Positions 26,875 to 36,477 of a DNA stretch of 64,000 nt are shown here, in pieces (the stretch's first letter is position 1; each line of letters begins with the position of its first letter). The notes under the pieces are model-generated. The model saw only the letters and a list, made by a program, of their open reading frames with translations, was not told the DNA's origin and did not search any database. This stretch comes from Parashewanella curva (lineage in GTDB: Bacteria > Pseudomonadota > Gammaproteobacteria > Enterobacterales > Shewanellaceae). Made by a program: the position numbers and the translations under genes. The DNA lies in contig NZ_ML014754.1 of the NCBI RefSeq assembly GCF_003675895.1, forward strand, positions 111,533 to 175,532. The letters run 5' to 3'.

Positions 26875-28707
26875 ATGTCTATAAAAACATCATTAAGTGC
26901 AGTAGCAGTATCTCTTTCACTTCTACTCACAGGCTGTAACACAGCACCAGCTCCAGAGTCAGCTAAAAGTGTGGTTGCTAAGCAGTCTGAATCTGAGAAA
27001 GCCAATAAACTGTTTGACGACATGTTTATGGAATCAGTAATGGCTAGCCCTGTAAGCCAAACTTATTTAGGCATTAAAAAGGATTACGGTAAGTGGGACG
27101 ATTTAAGTGATAAGTCATACGCTGAAGATCTGGCTCGTACAAAAAGCAATCTAAAAAAACTTGATAACCTAGATTACGCAAAGCTAGATACTCAAACCAA
27201 ACTAAGTTATGACCTACTTAAGCAAAGCTTAGAGCAAGACATCGAAGACTATCAGTGGCGCTATCACACCTACCCAGTGAACCAAATGTATGGCGTTCAC
27301 TCTACAACTCCATCATTCTTAATCAATCAACATCGCATTGATAATGTTGATGATGCAAAGGCTTACATCAGCCGATTAAACGGTGTTAAAGCGCGTTTCG
27401 AGCAATTAGAAGATGCGCTAACCATTCGTGCTGACAAAGGCATCATTGCACCTAAGTTTGTATTTAACTACGTGATTTCTGATAGCAACAACATTATCAA
27501 AGGCGCTCCTTTCGCTATAGGTGAAGACAGCGTATTGTTGGCAGACTTTAAACGTAAAGTGAATAAGCTTGAAATCAGCCAAGCCGAAAAAAACCAGCTA
27601 ATTGCAGACGCTAACAAAGCGTTACTCAAGAGTGTTGGTCCTGCGTATAAACAGTTCATTGCATACGCGAAAAACTTACAAGCTAAAGCGGATACTCGTG
27701 ATGGTGCGTGGAAGTTACCTAACGGTGAAACTTTCTATAACAACGCACTTGCGCGTACGACTACCACCGACATGACAGCAGACCAAATCCACAAACTTGG
27801 TCTAAAAGAAGTCGCTCGTATTCACAATGAAATGCGCGCCATTATGAAAAAAGTGGGCTTCAAAGGCTCATTACAAGAATTCTTCAAATTCATGCGTGAT
27901 GACGAGCAATTCTACTACCCTGATACCGAAGAAGGTCGTCAAGCTTACTTAAAAGAAGCAACGGCTATGATTGACAACATGCAATCTCGCTTAGATGAAG
28001 TGTTTAAGATCAAGCCTAAAGCACCACTTATCGTTCAGCGTGTAGAAGCTTTCCGTGAAAAGTCTGCAGGTAAAGCTTTTTATCAGCAACCAGCACCAGA
28101 CGGTTCTCGCCCGGGTATGTACTACGCAAACCTGTATGACATGAAAGCTATGCCTAAGTACCAAATGGAAGCTTTGGCTTACCACGAAGGTCTACCGGGT
28201 CATCACATGCAGATTGCTATCTCTCAAGAGCTAGAAGGTATACCTAAGTTCCGTAAATATGGTCGTTATACCGCTTATGTAGAAGGTTGGGGACTTTATA
28301 CTGAATATTTCCCTAAAGAAATGGGCTTGTACAAAGATCCATATTCTGATTTTGGTCGCTTAGCTATGGAACTATGGCGTGCATGTCGTCTAGTCGTTGA
28401 TACAGGTATTCACGAGAAAAAATGGACTCGTGAAAAAGGTATTAAGTATTACACAGACAACACACCAAACGCGGTATCTGATGCCGTGAAAATGGTTGAA
28501 CGTCATATTGTAATGCCATCACAAGCAACAGCTTACAAAATCGGTATGATCAAGATCCAACAGTTGCGTGCTAAAGCTGAAAAGCAAATGGGTAATAAGT
28601 TTGATATACGTGACTTCCACACTCTAATCCTGAAAAATGGCCCATTACCATTAGACGTACTAGAGCAGAAAGTTGATAACTGGATTGCTAACCCACAAAG
28701 TATTTAA
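26875..28707 (+). CDS. DUF885-family lipoprotein (predicted metallopeptidase-like)
   Basis: About 610 residues from the ATG at 26875, which begins a lipoprotein signal (MSIKTSLSAVAVSLSLLLTG, lipobox Cys next); the open frame extends 14 codons upstream without benefit. The body is the alpha-helical DUF885 domain, including the metal-binding-like motif ALAYHEGLPGHHMQIA and TAYVEGWGLYTEYFPKEMG, which provide His/Glu residues as in gluzincin peptidases. Homologues are abundant in Shewanella; substrates are mostly unknown. It is predicted to be anchored to an envelope membrane facing the periplasm, and ends at a strong terminator. Confidence 0.88.
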   Translation: MSIKTSLSAVAVSLSLLLTGCNTAPAPESAKSVVAKQSESEKANKLFDDMFMESVMASPVSQTYLGIKKDYGKWDDLSDKSYAEDLARTKSNLKKLDNLDYAKLDTQTKLSYDLLKQSLEQDIEDYQWRYHTYPVNQMYGVHSTTPSFLINQHRIDNVDDAKAYISRLNGVKARFEQLEDALTIRADKGIIAPKFVFNYVISDSNNIIKGAPFAIGEDSVLLADFKRKVNKLEISQAEKNQLIADANKALLKSVGPAYKQFIAYAKNLQAKADTRDGAWKLPNGETFYNNALARTTTTDMTADQIHKLGLKEVARIHNEMRAIMKKVGFKGSLQEFFKFMRDDEQFYYPDTEEGRQAYLKEATAMIDNMQSRLDEVFKIKPKAPLIVQRVEAFREKSAGKAFYQQPAPDGSRPGMYYANLYDMKAMPKYQMEALAYHEGLPGHHMQIAISQELEGIPKFRKYGRYTAYVEGWGLYTEYFPKEMGLYKDPYSDFGRLAMELWRACRLVVDTGIHEKKWTREKGIKYYTDNTPNAVSDAVKMVERHIVMPSQATAYKIGMIKIQQLRAKAEKQMGNKFDIRDFHTLILKNGPLPLDVLEQKVDNWIANPQSI

Positions 28708-28729
28708 ACCATTTTAAATATGTGACAAA

Positions 28730-28754
28730 AGGCAGCTGATTAGCTGCCTTTTTT
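28730..28754 (+). terminator. Intrinsic terminator after the DUF885 gene
   Basis: AGGCAGCT (28730-28737) and AGCTGCCT (28742-28749) with a short loop are followed by a T run. Confidence 0.9.
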
Positions 28755-28874
28755 ATGCTGAAAATAAATTTAAATCTTTCACTAACGTTCCTTTATTATC
28801 CAAAAGTATATATTGCTATAAAAACCATCATTCGGTATAAAAAAGCCACATAACAATTATTATAAGGCTGTAGC

Positions 28875-29390
28875 GTGCTACACGGAGAAGGAACAGAAAA
28901 GCTTACCACTCAAATAGATAAGCTATCTACACTGTCAGGAAAAGGGATTGCATGGCTAACATTAGTCATGGTGCTTACAATGACCACGGTCGTTATTTTA
29001 AGATATGGCTTTGACATAGGCTGGATTTGGCTACAAGAAAGCGTACTTTACATGCACGCTTTTGTATTGATGATAGCAATGAGCTACACACTCCTCGTCG
29101 ACAAGCATGTACGAGTAGACATTTTCTATCGCAATTTACCTAAAGCGAAAAAAAATAAAATTAACCTCTTTGGGCATATCTTTTTTCTATTACCCACTTG
29201 TGGTTTCATCTTAATCATGAGCTGGCAATACGTTGCTCAATCTTGGTCGATTTTAGAGTCTTCACAAGAAGCAGGCGGATTACCACTTCTGTTTATTCTT
29301 AAATCTCTACTCATCATCACACCCGTGTTATTAATTCTGCAAACAATCGCTGAAATTATTAAGGTTACCTTGATTAAGGAGGCAAACTAA
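28875..29390 (+). CDS. TRAP transporter small permease (DctQ-type)
   Basis: The 171-residue protein has four membrane helices and the DctQ patterns (VVILRYGFDIGWIWLQESV, HVRVDIFYRNLPKAKKNKIN). It starts at a GTG. As the small membrane subunit of a tripartite ATP-independent periplasmic transporter it pairs with the large permease, whose ATG overlaps its stop codon in TAATG. First gene of a complete three-gene Na+-driven uptake system. Confidence 0.93.
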   Translation: MLHGEGTEKLTTQIDKLSTLSGKGIAWLTLVMVLTMTTVVILRYGFDIGWIWLQESVLYMHAFVLMIAMSYTLLVDKHVRVDIFYRNLPKAKKNKINLFGHIFFLLPTCGFILIMSWQYVAQSWSILESSQEAGGLPLLFILKSLLIITPVLLILQTIAEIIKVTLIKEAN

Positions 29391-30754
29391 TGGAATGGAT
29401 TGCCATCTTAATGTTTGTCGTCACATGTGTGGTATTGATGTTAGGATACCCTGTTGCTTTCTCATTGGCTGGAACAGCTCTTATCTTTGCGACCATAGGC
29501 GTTGTAACAGGGACTTTCGATTTCACCCTACTAAATGCCTTACCCAGTCGACTGTTTGGCATCTTAACCAACCAAACGTTATTAGCCGTACCCTTATTTG
29601 TGTTTATGGGAGTAATGCTAGAGAAATCTAAAATTGCCGAGGAGCTGTTACTTTCTTTAACCAAAGCATTTGGCAAGCTGCCCGCGGGAATGGGCATCGC
29701 TGTGATTATTGTAGGCGCATTAATGGCAGCAAGTACGGGTATTGTAGGCGCTACCGTTGTGACAATGGGTTTATTGTCTTTACCCACCATGCTTAAACAC
29801 GGTTACAACCAAAGCTATGCAACGGGTGTAATTGCATCTACTGGAACACTTGGTCAAATCATTCCGCCATCAATCGCCTTGGTACTGTTGGGGGATGTGT
29901 TATCAAGTGCTTATCAACAAGCACAAATGTCTCAAGGTATTTTTTCCCCTGAAACAGTTTCTGTCGGTGATCTCTTTGCCGCTGCCATCATTCCCGGTTT
30001 GGTACTGGTGGGCTTGTACCTCATTTACTCCTTGATGATTGGTATTTTCAAACCAGAATGGACACCTAAGCAGACTCAAGGATCAAAACTTAAACTCAGT
30101 GAGCTGTTAACTGGTTTAATTCCACCATTGGTATTAATTATTCTGGTATTAGGTTCGATTTTATTGGGCTATGCTACCCCAACTGAAGCCGCAGGTATTG
30201 GGGCTTTTGGCGCTTTAGTGATCGCTCTACTTAAAAAGAAACTCTCTATAGCGACATTAAAAGACGTCACAATCAACACCACAACCATTACTTCAATGGT
30301 GTTTATGATACTCATCGGAGCCTCAATCTTTTCTCTCGTATTCCGTGGCTTTGGTGGCGAAGAACTGGTGCATTCTATGTTCGAGAATATTCCCGGTGGT
30401 CAATTTGGTGCCATTTTGATTGTAATGGCGGTGATATTTTTACTTGGTTTCATTCTGGACTTTATCGAAATCACTTTTGTCGTCGTCCCGCTTGTTGCCC
30501 CAGCTTTATTTATGATGGGTGTCGATCCTATTTGGCTGGGCATAATGATAGCCATCAATTTACAAACCTCATTTTTAACCCCGCCCTTTGGTTTTGCTTT
30601 GTTTTATTTACGAGGTGTAGCACCAAAAGAAGTGAAAACACCGGCAATCTATAAAGGCGTCATTCCTTTTATTCTGATGCAAGTATTGCTGATGGTAGCG
30701 CTAGCAATATGGCCTGAAATGGCAACGAGTCTTCCGAAAATAATTTACAGCTAA
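29390..30754 (+). CDS. TRAP transporter large permease (DctM-type)
   Basis: The 454-residue protein has about twelve hydrophobic helices. It shows DctM family motifs such as LGYPVAFSLAGTALIFA, LFVFMGVMLEKSKIAEELL, STGIVGATVVTMGLLSLP and the PPSIALVLLG loop, with LDFIEITFVVVPLVAP in the second half. It forms the Na+-coupled elevator transporter with DctQ. Its start overlaps the DctQ stop, indicating coupled translation, and the binding protein follows 14 bases later. Confidence 0.95.
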   Translation: MEWIAILMFVVTCVVLMLGYPVAFSLAGTALIFATIGVVTGTFDFTLLNALPSRLFGILTNQTLLAVPLFVFMGVMLEKSKIAEELLLSLTKAFGKLPAGMGIAVIIVGALMAASTGIVGATVVTMGLLSLPTMLKHGYNQSYATGVIASTGTLGQIIPPSIALVLLGDVLSSAYQQAQMSQGIFSPETVSVGDLFAAAIIPGLVLVGLYLIYSLMIGIFKPEWTPKQTQGSKLKLSELLTGLIPPLVLIILVLGSILLGYATPTEAAGIGAFGALVIALLKKKLSIATLKDVTINTTTITSMVFMILIGASIFSLVFRGFGGEELVHSMFENIPGGQFGAILIVMAVIFLLGFILDFIEITFVVVPLVAPALFMMGVDPIWLGIMIAINLQTSFLTPPFGFALFYLRGVAPKEVKTPAIYKGVIPFILMQVLLMVALAIWPEMATSLPKIIYS

Positions 30755-30768
30755 ATGGAGAATTAACA

Positions 30769-31863
30769 ATGAACAAATGGATAAAAACACTCTTTATCGG
30801 GATTACCTCCCTGCCCTTGTTGGTAGGTTGTGGTAAGGATGACTCAACAAAGAAAGTAACTGCTGAACAAAAAGTTTATAACTGGAAGTTAGTCACCAGT
30901 TGGCCTAAGAACTTTCCGGGGCTAGGTACTGCACCAGAGAACTTTGCTAAACAAGTAAATGAAATGAGTAACGGTAGGCTAAACATTAAAGTCTACGGCG
31001 CTGGTGAAATTGTACCGGGATTCCAAGTATTCGATGCAGTCTCTCAAGGCTCTGCACAAATGGGACACGCCGCCGCTTATTACTGGAAAGGTAAAATGGC
31101 CGCCGCACCTATCTTTACTGCATTACCTTTCGGCTTAAACGCACAAGAAACCAATGGTTGGCTGCATTATGGTGGTGGTCTTGAATTATGGCGTGAACTC
31201 TACAAACCTTTTGGCGTAATACCATTTGCAGGCGGTAATACTGGCGTACAATCGGCAGGATGGTTTAAAAAAGAAATCAATTCTGTAGACGATCTAAAAG
31301 GTCTTAAAATGCGTATCCCGGGTTTAGGTGGTGAAGTGATCCAAAAACTTGGGGCAATTCCGGTTGCATTAACTGGTGGTGAGCTATTTACCTCTTTGCA
31401 ATCAGGTGCCATTGATGCCACAGAATGGGTTGGCCCGTACAATGATTTAGCGTTTGGTTTTCACAAAGTCACTGATCACTATTATGCTTCAGGCTGGCAT
31501 GAGCCGGGTGCAATGCTTGAGTTCACTGTAAATGAAAAAGCCTTTAACGAGCTACCGAAAGATCTACAAAAGATTGTTGAAGTCGCCACCAGAGCCGTCA
31601 ACCAAGACATGCTTGATGAGTACACTGCACGCAATAATGCCGCTTTAGAAACCTTAAAAACCAAACATGGTGTTGAGGTTAAAACTTTACCAGCGGATGT
31701 TATGCAAGCTTTGAAAAAAGCCAGTGCAGAAGTGTTAGCAGAGCAAGCGGCTGCGGATCCTATGTTTGCAAAAGTGATGGAATCGTATTCTAAGTTCCAA
31801 AAACAAGTTGGCGCTTATCATATGATTTCAGAGGTTGAGTATTATAAGAATCGTGGGTTATGA
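30769..31863 (+). CDS. TRAP transporter solute-binding protein (TakP-like, lipoprotein)
   Basis: The 364-residue protein has a lipoprotein signal (ITSLPLLVGC) and the DctP fold. Segments such as VTSWPKNFPGLGTAPENFAK, YYWKGKMAAAPIFTALPFGL, WLHYGGGLELWRELY and LKGLKMRIPGLGGEVIQKLG resemble TakP of Rhodobacter, which binds 2-oxo acids such as pyruvate with Na+. Substrate preference here is inference. The binding protein is the third gene, after the permeases, and no regulator is adjacent. A MITE copy follows the gene. Confidence 0.92.
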   Translation: MNKWIKTLFIGITSLPLLVGCGKDDSTKKVTAEQKVYNWKLVTSWPKNFPGLGTAPENFAKQVNEMSNGRLNIKVYGAGEIVPGFQVFDAVSQGSAQMGHAAAYYWKGKMAAAPIFTALPFGLNAQETNGWLHYGGGLELWRELYKPFGVIPFAGGNTGVQSAGWFKKEINSVDDLKGLKMRIPGLGGEVIQKLGAIPVALTGGELFTSLQSGAIDATEWVGPYNDLAFGFHKVTDHYYASGWHEPGAMLEFTVNEKAFNELPKDLQKIVEVATRAVNQDMLDEYTARNNAALETLKTKHGVEVKTLPADVMQALKKASAEVLAEQAAADPMFAKVMESYSKFQKQVGAYHMISEVEYYKNRGL

Positions 31864-31965
31864 TTTACATCGTTGAATGAGACTTTCTTTTTCTAAGGGG
31901 GAACTTGGAGAGCGCTCTCTAGATTTCCCTTTCCATTTCCCATTTTTATTTTGTGACAGCGATTA

Positions 31966-32190
31966 GAGCCTGTTGTTCGTTCGTGTTTATTTTTGCAGCG
32001 ATAAATTGGTTGTCTTATACAAGGCAGACTTACTGAAGTGTGGCTGGACCGACATTCAAAACTGTCGTTACTTCGTTTCCAACATAAACATACAATAACG
32101 CAGCTGCTCGCTGTTTCAAAGAAAGTACCAATTTACGCTGTCTTCGATGCTTTTAAGCACAAAATTTAATCCTTAAAGATCAACACGCCC
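31966..32190. mobile_element. MITE-like element (copy 2, inverted relative to copy 1)
   Basis: The right end (...AAAGATCAACACGCCC) matches the copy-1 terminus, and the left end (GAGCCTGTTGTTCGTTCGTG) is a mutated version of the other terminus. Shared internal blocks include ATAAATTGGTTGTCTTAT-like and GACAGCGTAAATTGGT-like stretches read in the opposite direction. It lacks the roughly 85-bp internal inverted repeat found in copy 1. It fills most of the 336-base gap between the TRAP binding protein and the next gene. The decayed end suggests an old insertion. Confidence 0.75.
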
Positions 32191-32199
32191 ATAAAACTT

Positions 32200-32688
32200 T
32201 TAACTTGAAGATAAGCTACCTTCGTTGGGAAGGTCTAAGGTTCCATGATTTGTTGAATATGTAATTGCTCCATTAGGCTCAACTTTTCGCAAACCGCCAT
32301 GCTCTTTTGTTCCAAAATTGTCAGGTTCAAAGTTTTGCTCTTTTTCGAAAAGGAGTAAGCTCTCCACCATAAAATTTGTTGGTTTATATTCGGTCTCGCT
32401 TAGCTTTATCAGCAATCCAAATTGAGTGGCGTTAGAATAAAGTTTGTTTTCCATCCGCTCTTCCAAACTTAGCACGTATGTAAAATGTTTTGGATTTACA
32501 ATACTGCAAGCCAACTTTTTCTCCTGCGTAACCGGATCCGTAGTAGTCACCAATTGAACCAAGCTAACTAAATTTTTCCATTCATTTATCGAAAGTTTGC
32601 TCTTGATTTCAGCAATACGTACTTTGTTGGTTTTTAAAGACGTATCTACCCAAACTTCGCTCACAGTATGAACTCCAGAAACAGCCAT
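32200..32688 (-). CDS. Protein of unknown function (162 aa)
   Basis: I do not recognise this protein. It starts MAVSGVHTVSEVWVDTSLKT after a very strong GGGGGAGAAGG ribosome binding site. It has no signal peptide or membrane helix and looks mixed alpha/beta with a Ser/Asn/Gly-rich C-terminal tail (LPNEGSLSSS). It is divergent from an ankyrin-repeat gene, with a MITE at its 3' end. The strong ribosome binding site argues that it is translated. Confidence 0.6.
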   Translation of the reverse strand: MAVSGVHTVSEVWVDTSLKTNKVRIAEIKSKLSINEWKNLVSLVQLVTTTDPVTQEKKLACSIVNPKHFTYVLSLEERMENKLYSNATQFGLLIKLSETEYKPTNFMVESLLLFEKEQNFEPDNFGTKEHGGLRKVEPNGAITYSTNHGTLDLPNEGSLSSS

Positions 32689-32950
32689 ACCTTCTCCCCC
32701 GCTATTAAGTCATGTAATAAGTTTATAACTTGAACAATTAGTTGTCATATTAATGATTCATCATAACCACTTAATATCCATCTAATCATCTAACAACCAC
32801 TGATCACTCACAATGCTTTATAAAGGAGAGTATTGATACACTTGGAAGTTTGTTGGTTGTAAAAACAACTGGTGAAACTTAAACAATATTTAACTGTTAT
32901 TTTTAGCTTATTGATTCACAATCTAAAAAATTTCTTTAGAAACAATACTT

Positions 32951-33982
32951 ATGGCTGCTTCATTAGAACCTATTTTAGTCAAAATACCTGCAGATTTGCA
33001 TTGGCAAATGTCAACTAAAGACTTAACTCGGGTAGCAGAGTTATCAAGCAAAGTATTTACTGTAAAATTTAATGACTTAAATCAATCGACATATCAAATG
33101 AGCATAAAATCCGAAGCAGGCAAAACTCCTCGAATAAGCTCGTTTGAATTTTCATCAATGCAACCTCTAGAACCAGTAATGCTCGTACAAAGATCTAGAG
33201 GAACTGCGTACTCGATAATTGTCCCCAAGGATTTAGCTCAAATACCCAAAAAAACCATAGAGAATTTCAAGTCATTTCTAATTCAAAAGCTATCGAGTTC
33301 ATACTCTCAACTTGAAAAGGCATGCGCTAGCGATAACTTACCCCAATTACAGCAATTATGGGCAGAAGGAGTAGACCTCTTAGCTTGTGATAAGCAAGGA
33401 AATACAGCTCTACACATAGCCGCAGTAAATAATAGTACTCAGTGTATTGAGTTTTTAATAAGTAATGGAGTTTGTGTAGATGTATGCAACAAAGCAGGTA
33501 TAACTCCCTTACATTGCGCTTGTTACAATGGAAATTTACAGGCTTATGAGTTATTAGTTAACAAGAATGCTAATGTTGATTCAACATGCCAAAAGGGCTG
33601 TAACATACTACATTATGCAGCAGAAAGTGATGATTTAGAATTGTTAAAAACACTATTGAATGAGCATCCAAATTTAATTTACAAAGAGAATATCAAAGGA
33701 CACAATATTGCAATCTATTTAACCTTTAGAGGTGAGACTGCATTATTAGAAGATTTATTGGTTCGCCGCCCTGACCTCGTCAATTCCAAAGGCAAAGATC
33801 GCAAAACACTATTACATTGTGCAGCAGAAAAAGGGCATACAGGATGTATCCAAGTACTCCTGAATAATGGTGCAAATCCAAAGCTAAGAGACAACAATTT
33901 TGAGACGCCTATGTCCCGTGCTCAAGAAAAAAATCAGACTGAGGCTATTACTGTATTAAAGCAACATAGAAGCAAAAAATAA
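32951..33982 (+). CDS. Ankyrin-repeat protein
   Basis: The 343-residue protein has an N-terminal region of about 110 residues without recognised fold (beta-rich, then one helix) followed by ankyrin repeats from about residue 116. The clearest are 147-179 (QGNTALHIAAVNNSTQCIEF), 180-212 (AGITPLHCACYNGNLQAYEL), 213-246 (GCNILHYAAESDDLELLKTL) and 282-314 (RKTLLHCAAEKGHTGCIQVL), with a degenerate one between. Ankyrin repeats bind proteins and are common in effectors of host-associated bacteria. No secretion signal is evident and no Shine-Dalgarno sequence precedes the ATG. The neighbour downstream is a broken LysR gene. Confidence 0.88.
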   Translation: MAASLEPILVKIPADLHWQMSTKDLTRVAELSSKVFTVKFNDLNQSTYQMSIKSEAGKTPRISSFEFSSMQPLEPVMLVQRSRGTAYSIIVPKDLAQIPKKTIENFKSFLIQKLSSSYSQLEKACASDNLPQLQQLWAEGVDLLACDKQGNTALHIAAVNNSTQCIEFLISNGVCVDVCNKAGITPLHCACYNGNLQAYELLVNKNANVDSTCQKGCNILHYAAESDDLELLKTLLNEHPNLIYKENIKGHNIAIYLTFRGETALLEDLLVRRPDLVNSKGKDRKTLLHCAAEKGHTGCIQVLLNNGANPKLRDNNFETPMSRAQEKNQTEAITVLKQHRSKK

Positions 33983-33986
33983 TTGC

Positions 33987-34560
33987 TTACGGGTTTCCTT
34001 TAGCCCCCAGTTGTCTCTCTATCTCAGTCAAAATAACCCTAACATTCAAAGGTAGAGTATCCATAAATGGGTATACAGCATAAACCTTATTTATTGGTAA
34101 CTGATATTCAGGAAATATTTCCACCAACTCGGGCTTCATTTGCTCAAATAAAAAATCAGGGACGACTCCGATACCAACTCTGTTGTTCAATAAAGAAAGG
34201 CAAGTGTGGAATGAGTTAGCCACACATTTAGCTTTAGCGGTGAATTCCAATTCAACCTTAGTCTTACGGTGCTTAAATTGATGGTAAATATGAGCCCCTT
34301 GCCAACTGTTGGCAATATAAGCATTAGCCACATCTGCACCATCTTTCATAAAACTTGAATGCCCACATAGTACGTCCTTAAACTGACCTATCCTTCGTTG
34401 CTTCATACCACTATTTGGCGATGGACCTACTCTAATGGCTAAATCGATATCTTCTTTACTGAGGTTCAGTAAGCGGTCATTACTGATTAATTCAGGCTCA
34501 AGTTCTGGATAGATTTGCATTATTTGGGAAGAGAAGAAATCCAAACTTTCTGGCAGAACA
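33987..34560 (-). pseudogene. LysR-type regulator, C-terminal fragment
   Basis: About 190 codons encode only the effector-binding half of a LysR regulator (YPELEPELISNDRLLNLSKE, DLAIRVGPSPNSGMKQRRIG, SLLNNRVGIGVVPDFLFEQM). The N-terminal helix-turn-helix of about 90 residues is missing. Upstream sequence turns directly into a SnoaL-like fragment on the other strand, so both genes lost their 5' ends at a junction near 34540-34565. Non-functional as a DNA-binding regulator. Confidence 0.8.
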
Positions 34561-34760
34561 TCATCGACCAAGGCTTCAAGGATGTCGATTACACAGAGGT
34601 TAAGTGGACACCAGAAGAAAATGGAAATGGATTTATTCTGACTTCAAGTTGGACAATGAACAAAGCTTATGGGGTTGTGCACCGTGAACACTGGGTAATT
34701 GATACCGATGGAAAAGCACGCTTAGCTAGCGATAAATTTGAAGTGCAAGGTGAGAGATAA
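34550..34760 (+). pseudogene. SnoaL/NTF2-like protein, C-terminal fragment
   Basis: The reading FWQNIIDQGFKDVDYTEVKW continues to WVIDTDGKARLASDKFEVQG and matches the C-terminal half of small SnoaL-like polyketide-cyclase-fold proteins, usually about 110-150 residues. The N-terminal part is absent; an ATG upstream at 34515 lies in the antisense of the LysR fragment. A short hairpin without a T run (ACCCCAGC at 34766-34773, GCTGGGGT at 34779-34786) follows the stop. The frame boundaries are approximate. Confidence 0.6.
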
Positions 34761-35150
34761 AAATAACCCCAGCAAATTGCTGGGGTAACCAAATGAGGGT
34801 AATGGTTTCAAAGTCAACAACTTGAAATAGTTAAGTTATTGACACCATCGCAAAACTTGTTAATCAGATTAACTGATTTGCCTATCTCAGATAAAAGGGG
34901 TCGTTTTTTATCTCAAACAGGAATCAAATCATTTTGTAACGGTAAAGCCATTGTATTGATATCAGAACAGAGTTCAATACCACGTTACCTTTTTCTAACA
35001 ACAAACTTTACTGCTCAAAATACAGGCAATTAAAAACCCAGAAACATAACCACTTGTTTTCAAATGGTTTTACTGTAAAAAACAAAACTTATTGGAACAG
35101 TATTCTATAAATAAAACAATGTTTTCATATTTTTCATATATAAAAACAAG
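34761..35150. other. Gene-free stretch between SnoaL fragment and LysR gene
   Basis: This 390-base AT-rich region holds the small hairpin after the SnoaL fragment and a GATAAAA/TTTTATC stem near 34890. I see no gene. Confidence 0.4.
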
Positions 35151-36092
35151 CTACTTTCTTTCTTCATAAAGGCTTGCAAGGTTTTTATCCCAATATGGCG
35201 GTGTACCTATATGCTCTTTGATGAACTCAATGAACACGCTAACTTTAGGTGCTAAATGTTTACGGCGAGGATAAACAGCTTGTAATGGTAAATGATGACT
35301 TAACTGCCAGTCTCGAAGTAATGGCACTAATGTACCCTTTTCAATTTCATCTTCTAACAAATAAGAAGCCAAATAAACCATACCTAAACCACTAACAGCC
35401 GCTGATTTAAGCGCTGGTGCATTATCTACTTTGAAGTTACCTGACACTCCAATTTCACAGTAGTCATCGCCACGCCTGAACTGCCATGTGCTATGTTCAT
35501 GCCATTCACCGTGATATACCAAACAGTTATGCTCAACCAAATCTTCAGGGCGCTTAGGTTCTCCGCATCTTGCAATATATTCTGGAGAGGCCACCAGCAC
35601 AAACTGACTTTTCATTAGTGGTCGAGCCACCATTCCTAGAGGAAGTTGTTCTGACATCGTTAGCAACAGGTCTAACCCTTCGTTCACAACATCAACTTTG
35701 TGATCAAGCAAGCTAACTTGTAGTGACAATTCAGGGTGTTTTGCCATAAAGTCAGGTAAAGCAGGGATAATATGCATGGTACCAAAAGATTGAGAAATAC
35801 CGACTTTTAGTACACCTCGTGTTGACTCATTTAGATTATGAACACTGGCTACAGATTGCTCAACATCTCTAAGCAACTCTTCACCTTGCTCATACAACAT
35901 ATTACCAGCTTCGGTAAGGCTCAAACTACGCGTGGTTCTTTGAATAAGTTGAATGCCGAGCTTATGTTCTAAGTCAGCAACTTGAGTACTAACTTTTGAT
36001 TTTGAAATGCCTAATTTACGTGCTGCTGCACTAAAACTACCGGCACGAGCCACATGGGTGAAAATAGCAATTGGTTCTAACAATTCGAGCAT
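35151..36092 (-). CDS. LysR-family transcriptional regulator
   Basis: The 313-residue regulator has the standard layout: N-terminal winged helix-turn-helix (IFTHVARAGSFSAAARKLGI, SKSKVSTQVADLEHKLGIQL, RTTRSLSLTEAG) and a two-lobed effector domain from about residue 95 (GVLKVGISQSFGTMHIIPAL; ending VFIEFIKEHIGTPPYW). Length is typical and no disruption is seen. A dyad with T-N11-A character (36149-36162) lies upstream and may be its own binding site. Its former target may be lost, since the nearby upstream sequence is an ammonium-transporter remnant. Target unknown. Confidence 0.92.
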   Translation of the reverse strand: MLELLEPIAIFTHVARAGSFSAAARKLGISKSKVSTQVADLEHKLGIQLIQRTTRSLSLTEAGNMLYEQGEELLRDVEQSVASVHNLNESTRGVLKVGISQSFGTMHIIPALPDFMAKHPELSLQVSLLDHKVDVVNEGLDLLLTMSEQLPLGMVARPLMKSQFVLVASPEYIARCGEPKRPEDLVEHNCLVYHGEWHEHSTWQFRRGDDYCEIGVSGNFKVDNAPALKSAAVSGLGMVYLASYLLEDEIEKGTLVPLLRDWQLSHHLPLQAVYPRRKHLAPKVSVFIEFIKEHIGTPPYWDKNLASLYEERK

Positions 36093-36477
36093 GGAAGCCG
36101 CCTCAAGTAACGCACATCAATTGACACCGGATCTGATCTAAGAGGTAAATACCGCTTGGTATGATCAAATGAGATATTTGTTCACTAGCTGCAAAATTTG
36201 AGTAATACAGAAGTGAATATTTGTTATTAGTTATGCATTATATCAAAATGAGTTGACAATATTCCAGCGATTGAAACAGTGTGTTTATATTTTTCAACCG
36301 CTGTTTGTAGTTAAAAGCACCAAACGACTTCATTTACACCAATAATACTTTGATAAAAAAATCAATAAATATTCGTTTTTTATCGGTAAACATGAAATTG
36401 GTATAGGTACTAAATACATCAAAATGCAGTTAAACGATGTCTACCTGCATACGTAAAAGATAGTGACTTTAATTGTG
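36093..36477. other. Upstream region of the LysR gene
   Basis: This 385-base AT-rich region has no coding sequence that I can support. It contains the ATACC/GGTAT dyad and otherwise only A/T runs. Confidence 0.4.
36149..36162. promoter_or_regulatory. Putative LysR-type operator (T-N11-A dyad)
   Basis: ATACC-GCTT-GGTAT is a perfect 5-bp dyad centred about 64 bases upstream of the LysR start codon, the usual place for an autoregulatory site. Motif-level evidence only. Confidence 0.35.

Noticed and set aside
29374..29790. 138-codon minus-strand frame over the TRAP large permease
   Set aside because: It is the antisense of a conserved membrane protein gene; the repetitive composition reflects hydrophobic codons on the other strand.
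32200..33300. Homology between the N-terminal regions of the 162-aa, ankyrin and HAD proteins
   Set aside because: All look beta-rich and about 110 residues long, but I could not find a shared motif that would stand up; a structure comparison is needed.
34515..34550. ATG at 34515 as a true start for the SnoaL-like fragment
   Set aside because: The first dozen codons are antisense to conserved LysR sequence, so they are probably not original to the SnoaL-like gene.
34839..35033. 64-codon plus-strand frame after the SnoaL fragment
   Set aside because: No ribosome binding site, no recognisable content, and it lies in AT-rich gap sequence with stem-loops.
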